NCBI GenBank assembly: GCA_035578905.1
Contig: JAQJVL010002595.1
Span: 1 to 64,000, forward strand
Length of the DNA stretch: 64,000 bases
Source: Stictocephala bisonia
Taxonomy: Eukaryota; Arthropoda; Insecta; Hemiptera; Membracidae
Reading direction: 5' to 3'
Below the pieces are notes generated by a model. That model was given only the letters and a program-made list of their open reading frames with translations. It did not search any database and was not told the DNA's origin. Every line of letters starts with the position of its first letter. Positions within the stretch are counted from its first letter, which is position 1. A program made the position numbers and the translations under genes. Below are positions 35,194-46,777 of the stretch, one piece after another.

Positions 35194-36276
35194 GTATGAA
35201 TGTTACATTTAGTCATTTTTAATATTTAGTATTTTTAGTAAGTATATTTTCTAAAACAAAAACAGAATGTTTAGATTTGCTAGATTTTTGTATTTATCCA
35301 TTTTAATTAAAAAAAAATATTTTTGATCAATTCACATTAATAATGATTACCCAACAACAAAAATGTACTAATTTTAAATAGACAATTACTGTTTTCTGTG
35401 TTACCTAGCTTATTTTGTAGGTTGTTCTTTTTACATTATTGACTGACCAATCAAAAATATTCACACCTTATTTTAAGATAGAAACAAACACTCTGCATGC
35501 TCACTGTAAAAGGAATGCCAGGAAGCAGTGCTCAAAGTGCAGTGTTGGCCTTCAGTGGACAGATTTATTTAGTTTCTTAAGACACCGATCCTCAAGATAT
35601 GGGTGAATATGTATTTCAGATTTGTGTGTTGAATGTAAACAAACTCATGTAGTCATTGTCACAAACTAAGGCAGACTACTCCTGAGAAAGAATCACTAAT
35701 TAATAGCCAAATGACAAATGAACAGCAGATGCTTATCAGCTGATCCCTCTCAACATTTTTTATGACTCTGATTAAAATAGAACTGAGAATCTTTAGCTTA
35801 TGAGGCGCTTGGCTTTAACTAACTATGTAACCTGGCAGTTAATGGGTAAAAAAATTAACAATAATTATATATTTTTTCAATCTAAATAAAATAAAATGAT
35901 AAGCTCTTAAGATAAATGGCCTATAAATAATTATTAAATACCTTTTATGTTAAAAATTGGAATATGAGTCTTATTGAGAAATTGTACTTAGGTCCAAGGT
36001 TTGAAGCAGTCCTATCTGAATTAGTGGTTGGTGTGATAGAGGTGGCTGATGACACAAAAGCAGAGACCACCTCTTATTTTTGACTTGCGGAACAAAATAA
36101 GTAGACCTGTTGACTGGCTTTAATTTTTCAAAACAACAATTCTTACCGTCTATATTAGCAGTGTGGAATGGTAAATAAGCAATAAATAACTTTGTTAATT
36201 GTGTACTATTATTTTTTTTAAGTATTCAATTTGAACATCTAATGTAGACTCACAATCACAATTTTGTTTATTACAG
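35194..36276. other. EXOC1 intron 5, nothing recognised
   Basis: About 1.1 kb of AT-rich intron with no repeat boundaries identified. Confidence 0.5.
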
Positions 36277-36354
36277 GAAAACGTACAGAGCGTTTTGGCA
36301 TCAGAGAAGCAAGTAACGCAGCTAATGGAACAACTTGAAGTAGCCATTTCTGAG
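36277..36354 (+). CDS. EXOC1: EXOC1 coding exon 6
   Basis: Residues 209-234 (ENVQSVLASEKQVTQLMEQL…), acceptor TTATTACAG, donor GAG/GTGAGT, phase 0. The SVLASEKQV words match the conserved SIMASEKQV of animal EXOC1. It is a heptad-like helix. Confidence 0.95.
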
Positions 36355-36653
36355 GTGAGTCACCATTTCTCTTTTAATTAGTTGTTTGTCAATGCCTTTA
36401 TTATTTTTAAAGGTTATTGGTCAACTTCTTAAGAAAAGGTTGTATAAATTGGTTACTAAAATCTCTTTTTTATTCAGTTGATTACTTTTCTTGCATGGGA
36501 TTTATTAACTTATAATCTCTCTTTTTCTGTTAACTTTGTTTAATTATAATTGTGTATTCTTGATGTGGTTTTAAGTTATTTTTGTTGATAAATTATTATT
36601 GTTCTTGATGAATTATTGTTGTTGTTAATTGTTTATGTACAATTAATTCTTTC

Positions 36654-37442
36654 TTCTCTTTTTATGCTGGGGAAATGCCTTTATGCACTGAATGTGGTAC
36701 TCGCACTTAAAAATAATCTTCAACTAGGGGAATGCCCACTAAAACCCTTACAGGTCGCGGTGATCCAAGCCAGAACCCTTTTGCATGGCTTCATGCCTGG
36801 CCGTGTGTCTTGCGCTCTTACGAGGTCACTTTTCTACTTCATACCAAACATTTAGGGATCAGTCAAGCATCCTTCCTCACTTATGGCACGTAGCAACTTT
36901 TTTTGCCTAGGGTGTAACCATTCTCCATGCTTCTTCACTCTGCAGCATTGATGTAACCATTCTCCATGCTTCTTCACTTTGCAGCATTGCCTTTATCATG
37001 GTCTCTGCAGTAGCAGGACCTACCGTGGAGACAAGTGCTCTTCTCTCACCAACAAAGCATCCACTCATGAAGAAGGAGTGATGAATATCATCCTTGTCCT
37101 CAAGGTGACGACCTTCCCAGTCTGGTGGAGATACTTCCTGAAGTATCCGTGACTCGTAAGTAGCTGGCACAAGTAAGAATCAACCTTTCCATGGCTCCTC
37201 CGATTCAAGCCTCAAGATCACTGATGAGGCTATCTGGCTTTCTGCTAATTCTTTTTGATGTGCTGCTATTTCTGGTATGGAAAGTTTTTTTATCGGGTTG
37301 ATCCGTTTGCTAGGAGTGTCAGTAGTTGTTGTCTGGATATGGTGACAATGCAGTGTGGCTGGGAAGTCTCTCAGAATTAGTTTTTCAGTTTGTTTGAAAA
37401 CAAGGATTTCGCATTTTGACCTATCTACAGTATTTGAAGGTT
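36654..37442 (+). repeat. Long inverted duplication, left arm
   Basis: Pairs with 38024-38766 in inverted orientation over nearly its whole length. It differs mainly by a 39-bp tandem duplication here (tgtaaccattctccatgc…, 36912-36990) that the right arm lacks. It starts near CTCTTTTTATGCTGGGG and ends near AGTATTTGAAGGT. Confidence 0.9.
36907..37170 (-). pseudogene. R1-like LINE C-terminal fragment (left arm)
   Basis: The - strand frame reads GERRALVSTVGPATAETMIKAML.SEEAWRMV, the pattern at the end of R1-clade ORF2 (…R..L….G…….V..ML.SEE.W..V…). In another frame upstream lies LLTSHGYFRKYLHQ, matching the family's L(T)GHG.F..YL. There is a partial repeat of the end (SMLQSEEAWRMVT) because of the 39-bp duplication. 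It is non-functional. Confidence 0.5.
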
Positions 37443-37444
37443 CC

Positions 37445-37487
37445 TACCATATTATTCAATAAACATGTCTGATTGAATAATATGGTA
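37445..37487. repeat. Short perfect palindrome in inverted-repeat spacer
   Basis: TACCATATTATTCAAT and its exact complement ATTGAATAATATGGTA separated by 11 nt, immediately inside the left arm of the large inverted duplication. Confidence 0.85.
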
Positions 37488-38023
37488 TTTCATTATGTGC
37501 ATTAATTGGCCCCGATCCCAATCATTTATTTCATACCTCACTTTTTTTTTATCTGCCAAGCGAAGTGCGTAAACTTCATACCATATTATTTTAACAAAAT
37601 TCTAGACAATTTAAAGATCTAATATTTTTAATCTAAGCTGTCCTCCACCAATAACTTTACATGGTGGAGTGGATTATCAATAACTTTACAGTTTATTCCT
37701 TTACTATAAACTCTACGAGGCACATGAAGACCAGTAATGCTTCATGCAGGAGAGATACTGTAAGCTTGAGCACTTGCTAAAGTGAAGCAAGCTATGCTCA
37801 TAGGGGACATAAAACAAATTCTGTAGATGAACAGAACAACACGCAGCACATGCTACTATAATATGTGCACCTTGTAATAGTCACAAATCGTTCCTATGGA
37901 ATCACAAACAGTGTTGCAAACTTCCTGTTAACATTTTACAGCCCGAGTTTAACAACTAGCAACCCAGTAAAATATTGTACTAGACTTATCAGCCTGGAGG
38001 ACATAAATAAATTGCACCTTCAA
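37488..38023. other. Spacer of the inverted duplication
   Basis: About 540 bp of AT-rich sequence between the arms, without coding potential or recognisable repeat. Confidence 0.5.
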
Positions 38024-38766
38024 ATACTGTAGATAGGTCAAAATGCAAAATCCTTGTTTTCAAACAAACTGAAAAACTAATTCTGAGAGGCTTCCCAGCC
38101 ACACTGCATTGTCACCATATCCAGACAACAACTACTGACACTCATAGCAAACGGATTAACCCGATAAACAAATTTTCCATACCAGAAATAGCACCAAATC
38201 AAAAAGAATCAGCAGAAAGCCAGATAGCCTCATCAGTGATCTTGAGGCTTGAATCGGCAGGAGCAATGGAAAGGTTGATTCTTACTTGTGCCAGCTACTT
38301 ACGAGTCACGGATACTTCAGGAAGTATCTCCACCAGACTGGGAAGGTCGTCACCTTGAGGACAAGGATGATATTCATCACTCCTTCTTCATGAGTGGGTG
38401 CTTTGTTGGTGAGAGAAGAGCACTTGTCTCCACGGTAGGTCCTGCTACCGCAGAGACCATGGTAAAGGCAATGCTGCAAAGTGAAGAAGCATGGAGAATG
38501 GTTACATCCTAGGCAAAAAAAGTTGCTACGTGCCAAAAGTGAGGAAGGACTGATCCCTAAGTGTTCGGTATGAAGTAGAAAAGTGACCTCGTAAGAGCGC
38601 AAGACACACGACCAGGCATGAAGCCATCCAAAAGGGTTCTGGCTTGGATCACCGTGACCTGTAGGGGTTTTGGTATTGGTGTAGTGGGCATTCCCACTAG
38701 AAAATTATTTTTAAGTGCGAGTCCCACATTCAGTGCATAAAGGTATTTCCCCAGCATAAAAAGAGA
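38024..38766 (-). repeat. Long inverted duplication, right arm
   Basis: Inverted counterpart of 36654-37442 over about 740 bp, well over 90% alike by eye. It ends at …CCCCAGCATAAAAAGAG. The pair lies in EXOC1 intron 6, so the primary transcript can fold into a very long duplex. Confidence 0.9.
38288..38512 (+). pseudogene. R1-like LINE C-terminal fragment (right arm)
   Basis: Same residues as the left-arm fragment (HHSFFMSGCFVGERRALVS…ATAETMVKAML.SEEAWRMV), without the extra 13-residue repeat. LTSHGYFRKYLHQ lies in another frame over the same DNA. It is a decayed LINE 3' coding end. Confidence 0.5.
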
Positions 38767-39560
38767 AAAACATGTTTGTATTCATAACAGGAAGTCCATT
38801 ACTACTTGTTTGTGTTTCAGAATTTTGTTGTGTTTTCTTGTATATTGTATGATTTTCTGATATGTTTCTAGTATTAGATTTGTATTGAAGTTCTTGAAAC
38901 TGTTTTTCTAATTTCTCAATTATTACTTCTTTCTCTTTGTCATGTTCTTAAAAGTCTTGTATTAGCTGTTCTTGCATTTGTTTTCTTTTTCTAGCTGCCT
39001 TTCTAGACTAGGCATATCGGATTCTAGACTAGGCATATTTTACAAGATATCGGATTATATCTTGTAAAATGCTGTTTCTGTTTAGAGTGTGGTCCCTTTC
39101 CATTTCCAGTTACGCTATTTGTTCTTCACAGATCAAGAGTTTGTCCTCCATTGTTACAAAATTAATTTTTTGTTTTTTGGCCATTTTGTTCGATAAAAGA
39201 ATAACAATAACAAAGAAACAATAACAAATAAGAAATAATAACAACAATACAAAAGAATAAAAACAATAATGTACGCCACTAATATTATAGGCCTAAATAA
39301 ACACAAAATAACTGTATAGTAGTGTAATATTAATAAAGATTTCGAACAGTAAAAATCACTATTCAAACTCAAATAAAACTCCTACGACACAATTAAATCC
39401 TCACTCTCTCTTACAGCAACTACAGCACTAGACTTAAACAATACAACGTAAACAAAATGGAAGTCGAAGACAGACAACAACCCCTTCTACTGTACTCTAT
39501 TGTACTGAGCGGTAGGCGCAACCTGCTCAGTGCCGTGTGCAACACCAGGTATTCTTCAGT
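38767..39560 (-). mobile_element. Decayed LTR-like element remnant
   Basis: Read on the - strand from about 39570 the sequence begins TGTTACAGACTGAAGAATAC, like the start of many insect LTRs. After some 350 bp comes an ATG at 39184 with a basic start (MAKKQKINFVTMEDKLLICEEQIA), a stop, then broken coiled-coil-like frames (LEMERDHTLNRNSILQDII, EKLEKQFQELQYKSN) up to the inverted duplication. This would fit an LTR plus a gag start. There is no second LTR, primer site or pol, so the call is tentative. Confidence 0.3.
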
Positions 39561-39692
39561 CTGTAACACTCCACTTCTACTTCTCTTTAATGATCTTTTT
39601 GTTAATTGGCCCTATATGATATCTCTAAAGCCCTTCTTCGTTGAGTTTTGTTATAAAAATACAAACATCATGAAGGTTGTTTTGCTGTGCAG

Positions 39693-39842
39693 GTGGAGAG
39701 AGTGGAAACTCAATTAAACAGTTATGACAGCATACTGTGTCACATCCGAAATACAATGGACAAGATGGAGGAGAAAAACTTACTCATTGAAGTCGCAAAC
39801 CGCAATAATCAGAAGTTACTTGCCGAACTTGAGCGAGTAGTT
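39693..39842 (+). CDS. EXOC1: EXOC1 coding exon 7
   Basis: Residues 235-284, acceptor TGCTGTGCAG, donor GTT/GTAAGT, phase 0. VERVETQLNSYDSILCHIRNT and MEEKNLL.EVANRNNQKLLAEL follow the family (ELKLSSYEEML..V…, NTNNVKLLSEIE). Helical coiled-coil part. Confidence 0.96.
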
Positions 39843-40412
39843 GTAAGTTCATATAAGAAATTGTTTGGTTATTATTCTATTATATTTATCTAATGTATTA
39901 TTTTATTGAACACATTTTTAATATTTCAATTTTTATTTTATGCTATATAATTGATTAGCTTCACTGACACTAGAATTAAAAAAATACATGCATAAATCGA
40001 GATAATAGAATTTCATTGATTCTTCTGTGAGAATCCATATTTATTTTGATTTTGTCATCAACTCATTATTTTATATGCTTATTTTGCTAATACAAATTAT
40101 TTTAAAAAGTAGATCATAATATCATAAAATTCAAAATAATTCTAAGATTGGTTAGTATTTTAATGTTCTATAATTTTTTTACTGGAATAGCAATAATTTA
40201 GTCTAGTTATTTTGTCCATTTTGTTCATTAATTTTTTTCCACCTTTGTTATTTTTTATTTTTACACTCTTGAATGTCTTCTTGCCATGCTCATTCCTTTC
40301 AAATTATTCCAAGTTCTCTTCATAAAGATATGTGTTTCCTCACATTTTGTTTGCCCAGGGGCTTCATATTCACTGATTATTTCAATTAATAGTTTTATGC
40401 GATTAGTTTCAG
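39843..40412. other. EXOC1 intron 7, nothing recognised
   Basis: Short AT-rich intron of 570 bp, no repeats recognised. Confidence 0.6.
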
Positions 40413-40649
40413 CTAGAACTGCCTAAAAAGCACCAGGATGCCTTGATAGATGCAGACCTGACTACAAAAGAGGGTCTCAGAGACGCAGTGGCGGCGGGCA
40501 AAGCACTTCAGGCCGTGATGAATGCTGAAATACACCCGGCGCTGGTACAACTGGCTGCCGTGCAGGAGCAAAAGAAACGATTCGATAAATGGAAGAGTAA
40601 ATTCTCACAGATAATTTCTCGTCATCTGAATAATCTTTTTATTCATTTG
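40413..40649 (+). CDS. EXOC1: EXOC1 coding exon 8
   Basis: Residues 285-363, acceptor TTAGTTTCAG, donor TTG/GTTAGT, phase 0. It contains LRDAVAAGKALQAVMNAEIHP, LAAVQEQKKRFDKW and the well conserved F.Q.I.RHLNNLFIHL (family FARRLASHLNNVFV). It belongs to the Sec3 C-terminal core domain start. An in-frame continuation runs into the intron, so an intron-retention product would add about 40 non-conserved residues before a stop. Confidence 0.95.
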
Positions 40650-40679
40650 GTTAGTTACATATACAATAATCTATATTTT

Positions 40680-41250
40680 ATTATTATTATATATACATAT
40701 ACAATAGAAATTATATATATTATAATTTCTAAAGTACTTTTTTTGTCGGTACGCCATAACTTCCTTAATTCTTCACCAATTTTCATAAATGAGGTGTCAT
40801 TTTAAAGCTTTTTTTACCCACTACTTGATGAAAACATACAAATCTCTCATTTTTCAATAGTTTTTTGGAAAAAAGACCTATTATATCATTCTGCAAGTAA
40901 TTTAAACTTGAAATGTTTATTTACATTATTCGATCAGCTGTAACATGTGAATTAAATAAATCAAAACAAAGAGCTGTAACATGTGAATTAAATAAATCAA
41001 AACAAACAAATATTCATTTCTCAAATCCGATTGATTTGTTTTTGCTACATTTACGACGACGAACAATACTTAGTCCAAACTCAAAGGTAAGTAGCACATA
41101 GATTCTTTAGCTTTTATATTATTTCTTTATTTTTACATTAGGTTAAATTGCACTCTAACTATGCGTTACTAACTATACTATGTGCACTTTAATTAAGAGG
41201 GATTTAAAGAGAATACAGTGCGAATGCTTCGCACGGGTCGGCTAGTCTTT
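40680..41250 (+). repeat. Interspersed repeat ending in gcgaatgcttcgcacgg
   Basis: Shares the order 'cggtacgccataacttcc', 'aattttcataaatgaggtgtcatttta', 'aaaacatacaaa', 'tttttcaatag' with the segment at 61310-61560. It ends TGCGAATGCTTCGCACGGGTCGGCTAGT, a terminus seen on many insect interspersed repeats. Non-coding. It includes a 36-bp tandem duplication at 40936-41007. Confidence 0.45.
40936..41007 (+). repeat. 36-bp tandem duplication
   Basis: Two successive copies of a 36-bp unit beginning AGCTGTAACATGTGAATTAA, identical except for the last base. Confidence 0.97.
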
Positions 41251-41511
41251 GTATATTTTTAAAATCTCATAGTTTGTAGTCCGTATCTTGTAAACAAATT
41301 TTGTAACAATTGTTCAATTTTTCGGTTGGATTGTCGGTATTTATCAGTAATGCTGTACTCGTTCTCCTCTTACTCTGTTTTTAAGTTCCTCACATAGAAT
41401 AAATAGTCAGTCTTATCGGCAATTGGTAGAGTAAGGTTAAAAATGAGATAGGCTTCTCAGTTTACTAAAAAAAGTAGCTTTTTAATTAGCATAATACGTG
41501 TTGGTACATAT

Positions 41512-41815
41512 ACAGTAAAAGTAAACGTCACACAACACAAATTTATTACAATATAAGCACAAAATGCACAAATATATTACAATACAAGTACAAAATGCAC
41601 AAATATTATGGTGATCAACTTCGGTGAACCACGCTCACCTTCCTCGGAATTTTTCCATTCTTTTGTGAATGTCTCTGGTCTGAGGAAGGTGAGCGTGGTT
41701 CACTGAAATCGATCACCATAATATTTGTGCATTTTGTACTTGTATTGTAATATATTTATGCATTTTGTGCTTATATTGTAATAAATTTGTGTTGTGTGAC
41801 GTTTACTTGTACTGT
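41512..41815. repeat. Inverted pair of Penelope-like terminal repeats
   Basis: 134-bp arms (41512-41645 and 41682-41815) are near-exact inverted copies around a 36-nt loop. The core words TGAGGAAGGTGAGCGTGGTTCAC followed by GAAATCGATCACC have the 'ctgaagatgg…accgaaacg' plan of Penelope-like element terminal repeats. The arrangement is head to head, giving a strong hairpin. No RT/GIY-YIG coding region is present. Confidence 0.7.
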
Positions 41816-42365
41816 AAAAAAAATAATAGTATTCATTACTATCTTATACTGTATTTAACTTCTATTATGTGGCATTTTAATTGTGTGTAACATCTACCTG
41901 TTTGTAATATGCTAATTAAAAAACAATGTACTATTATTGCTCTGGAAAGGATAGGAAATGTCTTAAATGGCATTCTTTCTAGTGTAGCTATAGGTGTGCG
42001 ATGCAGAAAATTTTTTTCGACTCGATGCAGCGATGTGATTTAAAGAATTTTGATTCGATTCGATGCACACATTTTGAATTCATGGTTTTTGTTAAGTTTT
42101 AGAAAGGACAGAGTAACAATAATACATTACGTTACAGGTGCCGTATCTTGCTAGTACAATGAAAGATAGTATAAAACATAAATTTATTGATCATATAAAT
42201 GTTAGCTAGTTATTATTATATATGTGTGAAACATAAATATAAAAATACACTTCATATACAAGTAAGAAGGTCAGTTTAAAATAATATACGGAAGTAAGTT
42301 GAAGGGATTCACAAAAGCAGTAGGCCTAAATCACAATTATTTTGAAATAGACTTTCAGGGCTTAA

Positions 42366-43015
42366 TACATTCGCTACGGTGGTGAATGGAGTCGCGTAGT
42401 GCAGGGTACTGAGCTGCCTTGCCTGGCTCGACACCATGGCTACTAATCCTCTGTTATATGTTCCTGATTTGTACTGTTACCTTCAAAACTGAAATGGATT
42501 ACAGTCAACACGACCTGTAGATGTCCCAGGAACAGCAGAATCAAGTCATATCGATATTGGAAAAAAATAAAAATTATACGCTTAACACTATTTGTACACT
42601 GTCAAAAGATATGGCATAAAAATAATACCAAACAGTAAACACTGTCACTGTTGACAAAAACCTGATAAACAAAAACGGAGTAGTGCACAGTTACAGCGGG
42701 TACCCCGCCGCAGCTAATGTGTACCTTTATAAACTAAAAAACAACATGAGCTATAAAAAACAAATATATATGAAAAAAATCTAACTAAAAAATATGCGAC
42801 ATTGAAACACGTAAAACTTATTTAGTTCGAAATTCATACCAACCACCGAGTACATTGTCAATTTATAAATGCGGAAACGAAATACAATGTTCTCTATCCA
42901 GGTACAGGGCTCAAAAACTAAAGATATTAGTAGGACTACACAACGGCATCCCGCCAGGAGGCAGCTCGCCACTAGCGCAAGTAATGCCTCCGGCTGCCGG
43001 TTCGCAGCAAATGTG
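42366..43015. mobile_element. piggyBac-like MITE
   Basis: Flanked by TTAA (42362-42365 and 43016-43019). The ends TACATTCGCTACGG and, from the right, CACATTTGCTGCGA are imperfect inverted repeats. It is 650 bp with no transposase. Segment 42395-42440 (…ggtactgagctgccttgcctggctcg…) recurs near 3793-3830, so the family is dispersed in the window. Confidence 0.5.
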
Positions 43016-44156
43016 TTAACATTTGTTTAACATAAGCATGCTTATGTATTAAGTCAAAAGAGGGACAAATATAGGAAAAGCTAGTAATAAAGAAAGTTGA
43101 TGGCTCTGCATCAAATTCGTTAAATTTAAATGCCAATAGTTTTACTTTACTTTTGTGGGAGAGTAAAGTCTAAATTTTACAATTTTAATATATTACAGTT
43201 AAAATAATATATTTTACAGGCAAAAATAAGAATGTATATAAAGTAATGGAAAACAACTTAATTATTGTTATTCACTTTCTTAGTTGGAAAATGATGACAG
43301 CCATATAACTGATTATTTTTTAACTGATGATGAGTTGGCTGAAATAAAAATTAATGTAAAGTTACATAAGCATAGATAAATCAAATTTACCAATTTTTTT
43401 TAGAAGAAGTATCATTTTGATTTAAGTATAACAATCCGTTATTGTTTAGTCAATATATTAAATTTATTAAAACAGTATCAACATATGCAATAAAATGTAA
43501 TTTACTGAGTACATTGAGAGTGTTTATGTTAAATTTTTATTAAAATATTTTTCAATAAACAAGTTGAAAATATATGTTAATAGATCTGCTTTTAATAATT
43601 AACGTTTAATTATACTTTTTTTTAATGAAAATAATCTTGAGTAATGTATTTTAAAGTACAGTTCTAACAGACTAAATTGAAATGGATTAATGGGAATTAT
43701 TGAAAATGCAACAAGTTTGAATTTATAAAATAAAACAAGATAAGACTGTATTTTGATAGGGAAATGTTTGTAAAAGAGAGGACTGTTGAGGCCAGGTACC
43801 CTCAGACAGGAAGTGGTAACAAAAGTCATGATAAGATGTGATAAGAGATGATAACAAAACTCCCTTATAAATCATAGCAATGTAGGGAGCACTGAAAGTT
43901 TAAGCAATAGACGCCAACTGAATCCAAATAAGCATATTGCACCATCTCCACAGACATTGAAAAATAGCAAATATAAAAATGTATCAAAGAAAAACTTTTT
44001 CAGTATCTCTATGCAAAATGCCAAGTACAGAGCTTGGTCTACAACATCCTCCACTGAAGGCAAAGAGAGAGACAGTTTGTCTCTCAAGAATATACCGAAA
44101 AAAACTCCAAGGTAGAAGATAACAACACTCTAAATCACTTTCATCCACTCGTTCAG

Positions 44157-44486
44157 TTGAAAAGACCTAAATACAACAAATGTACAGAAGAAACCTTGAC
44201 AAGTATAAACTCTTTTGACACTTCCCCTCTCAGTGACAATGATGACCATCACACCTCTGTAGTGGAGGTAGAAATGCACCACCCGGGACATGCCTCAAAA
44301 CAAAATAGTCAAAATCAACTTGATAATTTTTCCATGAAAAAACATAAACCTCCTTTAAACTCGAAAGTTTTAGGAACAGACCAAACAGTAGAAGACTTCT
44401 TCACCAAAAACATACAATTCTACAAAGAAATTATGGATATCACCAACATCGAGACAGCTCAAATTAAAAATCAGGTTTTTTTTTAG
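44157..44486 (+). pseudogene. LINE ORF1 remnant
   Basis: 109 open codons, polar, without a recognised domain (…TLTSINSFDTSPLSDNDDH…). A second frame just upstream (about 43880-44095) is similar in composition. The position before the endonuclease ORF and the same orientation point to ORF1 pieces. No zinc knuckle or SGNH motif was seen in them. Confidence 0.4.
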
Positions 44487-44592
44487 AGGCAACAGACAGA
44501 AACCGATCCAAAATGAAAGAAACCACAAAACCAGGAACTGCCATACAAATCTTCACAAATTCCAAATTGAAACAGAAAAGGCAAACCCTCCT

Positions 44593-45507
44593 AAAAAACT
44601 AAAAATTCTCCATCAAAATATCAACTCATTAATGAATAAGACCTTACAACTTGACCATCTACTACAGTCTACAAAACCTCATATTGTAGTATTGACAGAG
44701 CATGGCCTAAGGGAATACCAGCTCCAGCAAACCAAACTTACAAACTATGTACTGGTCGGAGGTTTTACTAGGACACACTCAAGAAAAGGAGGCGTGGCAA
44801 TATATGCACATGAATCACTTCGAAACCAAGTAAAAGGTGAAGAAAGAGTAATATCTGAAGAACTAACTTGTGAACAGTACATGATCAGTGTTAAGGTGAA
44901 GAAGAAAACTGTATATGTGCTAGGTGTATACAGACCGCCATGTGCAAATATCGATGCTGCAATGAACCTAATCTCTAATACACTAGACCACATTCCGACT
45001 GAGAGATGCCCAACTATCATCGTGGGGGATATCAATATAGATGTGTTGACACAGAACCCAAACAGAAACTCTTTAGAAAACGTACTGAGCAGCCATAACA
45101 TGGAAAGACTTGAACTACCTCCAACTAGAGTTACCTCTACATCAGCAACATCCATTGACATGGTATGCTCTAGCCTAGACAATAAAGATATCAATGTGGA
45201 GGTGATTACTACAGGTCTGTCCGACCATAAAGCTCAAATAAGCACAGTTAATTTACAACCTCAAACTGTAAAAGCGCCTGCCACAACACGTCAACAGTTC
45301 AATCAAGATAACCTAAATTATTTAAAGTCAATATTGTCAAACAAAACTTGGAGTAATGTCTACAATGAAACAAGTGCAGAACAAACATATGACAATTTTA
45401 ACAACATACTAACCTTAGCGCTAAACACAGCATGTCCCCTTACAAAATCAAGATCAAATAAGAACGAAAATTTGGTGTCAAAATTGATGATGAGGTTCAA
45501 AGACTGA
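44593..45507 (+). pseudogene. LINE apurinic-type endonuclease domain
   Basis: The frame is open from before the Met at 44632, reading LKILHQNINSLMNKT, the usual ORF2 start. EEP endonuclease motifs follow in order: VVLTEHGL (Glu), GGVAIYAHESL, YVLGVYRPP, IIVGDINIDV (Asp/Asn), SIDMVCSSL and GLSDHKAQI (Asp-His). It nicks target DNA for target-primed reverse transcription. The frame is lost by a frameshift near 45475, and the linker continues in another frame at 45519. Confidence 0.85.
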
Positions 45508-45518
45508 AAAAGAATTAT

Positions 45519-45738
45519 TTGCTGGCACTAAATAAAGAAATACTGCAAGGCACACAAGAAAATAAAACCGAGACAGCAGCACGAAAAAGGGAATATGACA
45601 AAAAACTAAAGGAAAAACGGAAAGAAGCCTCGTCAAACTACATTCAAAACTGTGAAAACAAACAAAAAGCGCTTTGGGAGGTGATTAACTATGAAAGGTG
45701 CAAAGCTTTGAAGGATCAAAACAATCCCCAGCTGTTAA
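45519..45738 (+). pseudogene. LINE ORF2 linker before RT, cut by insertion
   Basis: A charged helical linker (EIL.GTQENKTETAARKREYD) between endonuclease and RT. It ends at the TTAA target (45735-45738), where the piggyBac-like DNA begins. The next codons resume after 47212 in phase. Confidence 0.75.
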
Positions 45739-46054
45739 CCCATTAAGGTAGTTCGACGTGCCAGGCACGTCCCGTTTCCGCGGAACCGGGTGCCGTCTGA
45801 CGTGCCCAACACGTCGCAAGTTTTAATGACGCAGTTGTGATCGTAGTTGCTAGGTTTTCGAACAGATAGTGCTGGATTGCTGTTCCGTGACATTTAAGAA
45901 TTAAATGCCTTTGATTTTGTTGTTGTCCACAGAATATACATGGTTCAATCAGCTGTTATTTGTTTTATTGTTTGGCAGTGGCCAGTTTGTTTTCGTCTGC
46001 TCGCGAAGTTGTTTTAGGTATGTGCGTTGTGAATGTAATAATTGCGGTTGTGAT

Positions 46055-46260
46055 ATGAATCGGAAAAGATTGCGTGATTCAGAATTTGATTTATATTTGG
46101 ATAGTGATTACGAGTTTGGTTCAGTGGTAGTGAAAACTCTGATAGTGAAGACGATGTAATAATTCCCTGGTGTATGAGTTTGCATATCCATAATTCTGAA
46201 TAAGACGACGAGAGTGATGCTGACGAAATTTAATCAAATGTTCCTGAAAGTATTTTGTGT
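46055..46260 (+). pseudogene. piggyBac-like transposase N-terminus
   Basis: MNRKRLRDSEFDLYLDSD resembles the common MxRKRLSDEEI..LL..SD start of piggyBac-type transposases. An acidic stretch then appears in the next frame (ENSDSEDD). A frameshift lies near 46115. No DDD catalytic domain follows, so mobility would need a transposase from elsewhere. Confidence 0.6.
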
Positions 46261-46777
46261 TGTAAATAGTGTTTTTTTTATATAAATATAGTTTTTCAAG
46301 ATAATAAATTGTTGCTGTAAGACACCATTATTGAAATTTCCATAACAACAGCTTTGCTACATTAGAAACAATGAAAATCAGCCACAGTAGCCTACATTTT
46401 ATTTCTTATTAGCATGGAACATGCTTTAGTCTTGACCTAACTGTCTGAAAACGTTACGCGGGAGGGTGACGCGTAACCATGAAAACACAATGACATATCA
46501 GTGTTGACTTCAATAATGATTTTATTTGCAAGCGTTGATCAAAGTACATCTTTAGTTTCCATGACAACTCTTTTAAGATATGTTTTTTTTTAAGATTTTT
46601 AAGATATGTTTATATTTTTTGTAATTCCTTACATGAAATCTAAAATTCGTTGTTTTCGGAGAAATACATTTGCAGAAATTATTAAAAAGGAGCCAGCAAA
46701 CAGAAAAAGCGCAGCTAAAGCATGTTCCATGTTTCTTGAATTTTAGCCGTAGGCTCTAAGCAAAAAGATCCGGGGGT

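Noticed and set aside
36616..36855. 79-codon + frame at the left inverted-repeat arm
   Set aside because: Antisense to the R1-like LINE 3' end. The same frame recurs at 38557-38757 only because the arms are copies.
45905..46159. 84-codon frame as an independent gene
   Set aside because: Its second half is the transposase-like N-terminus of the piggyBac-like element. The first half is leader sequence without motif.
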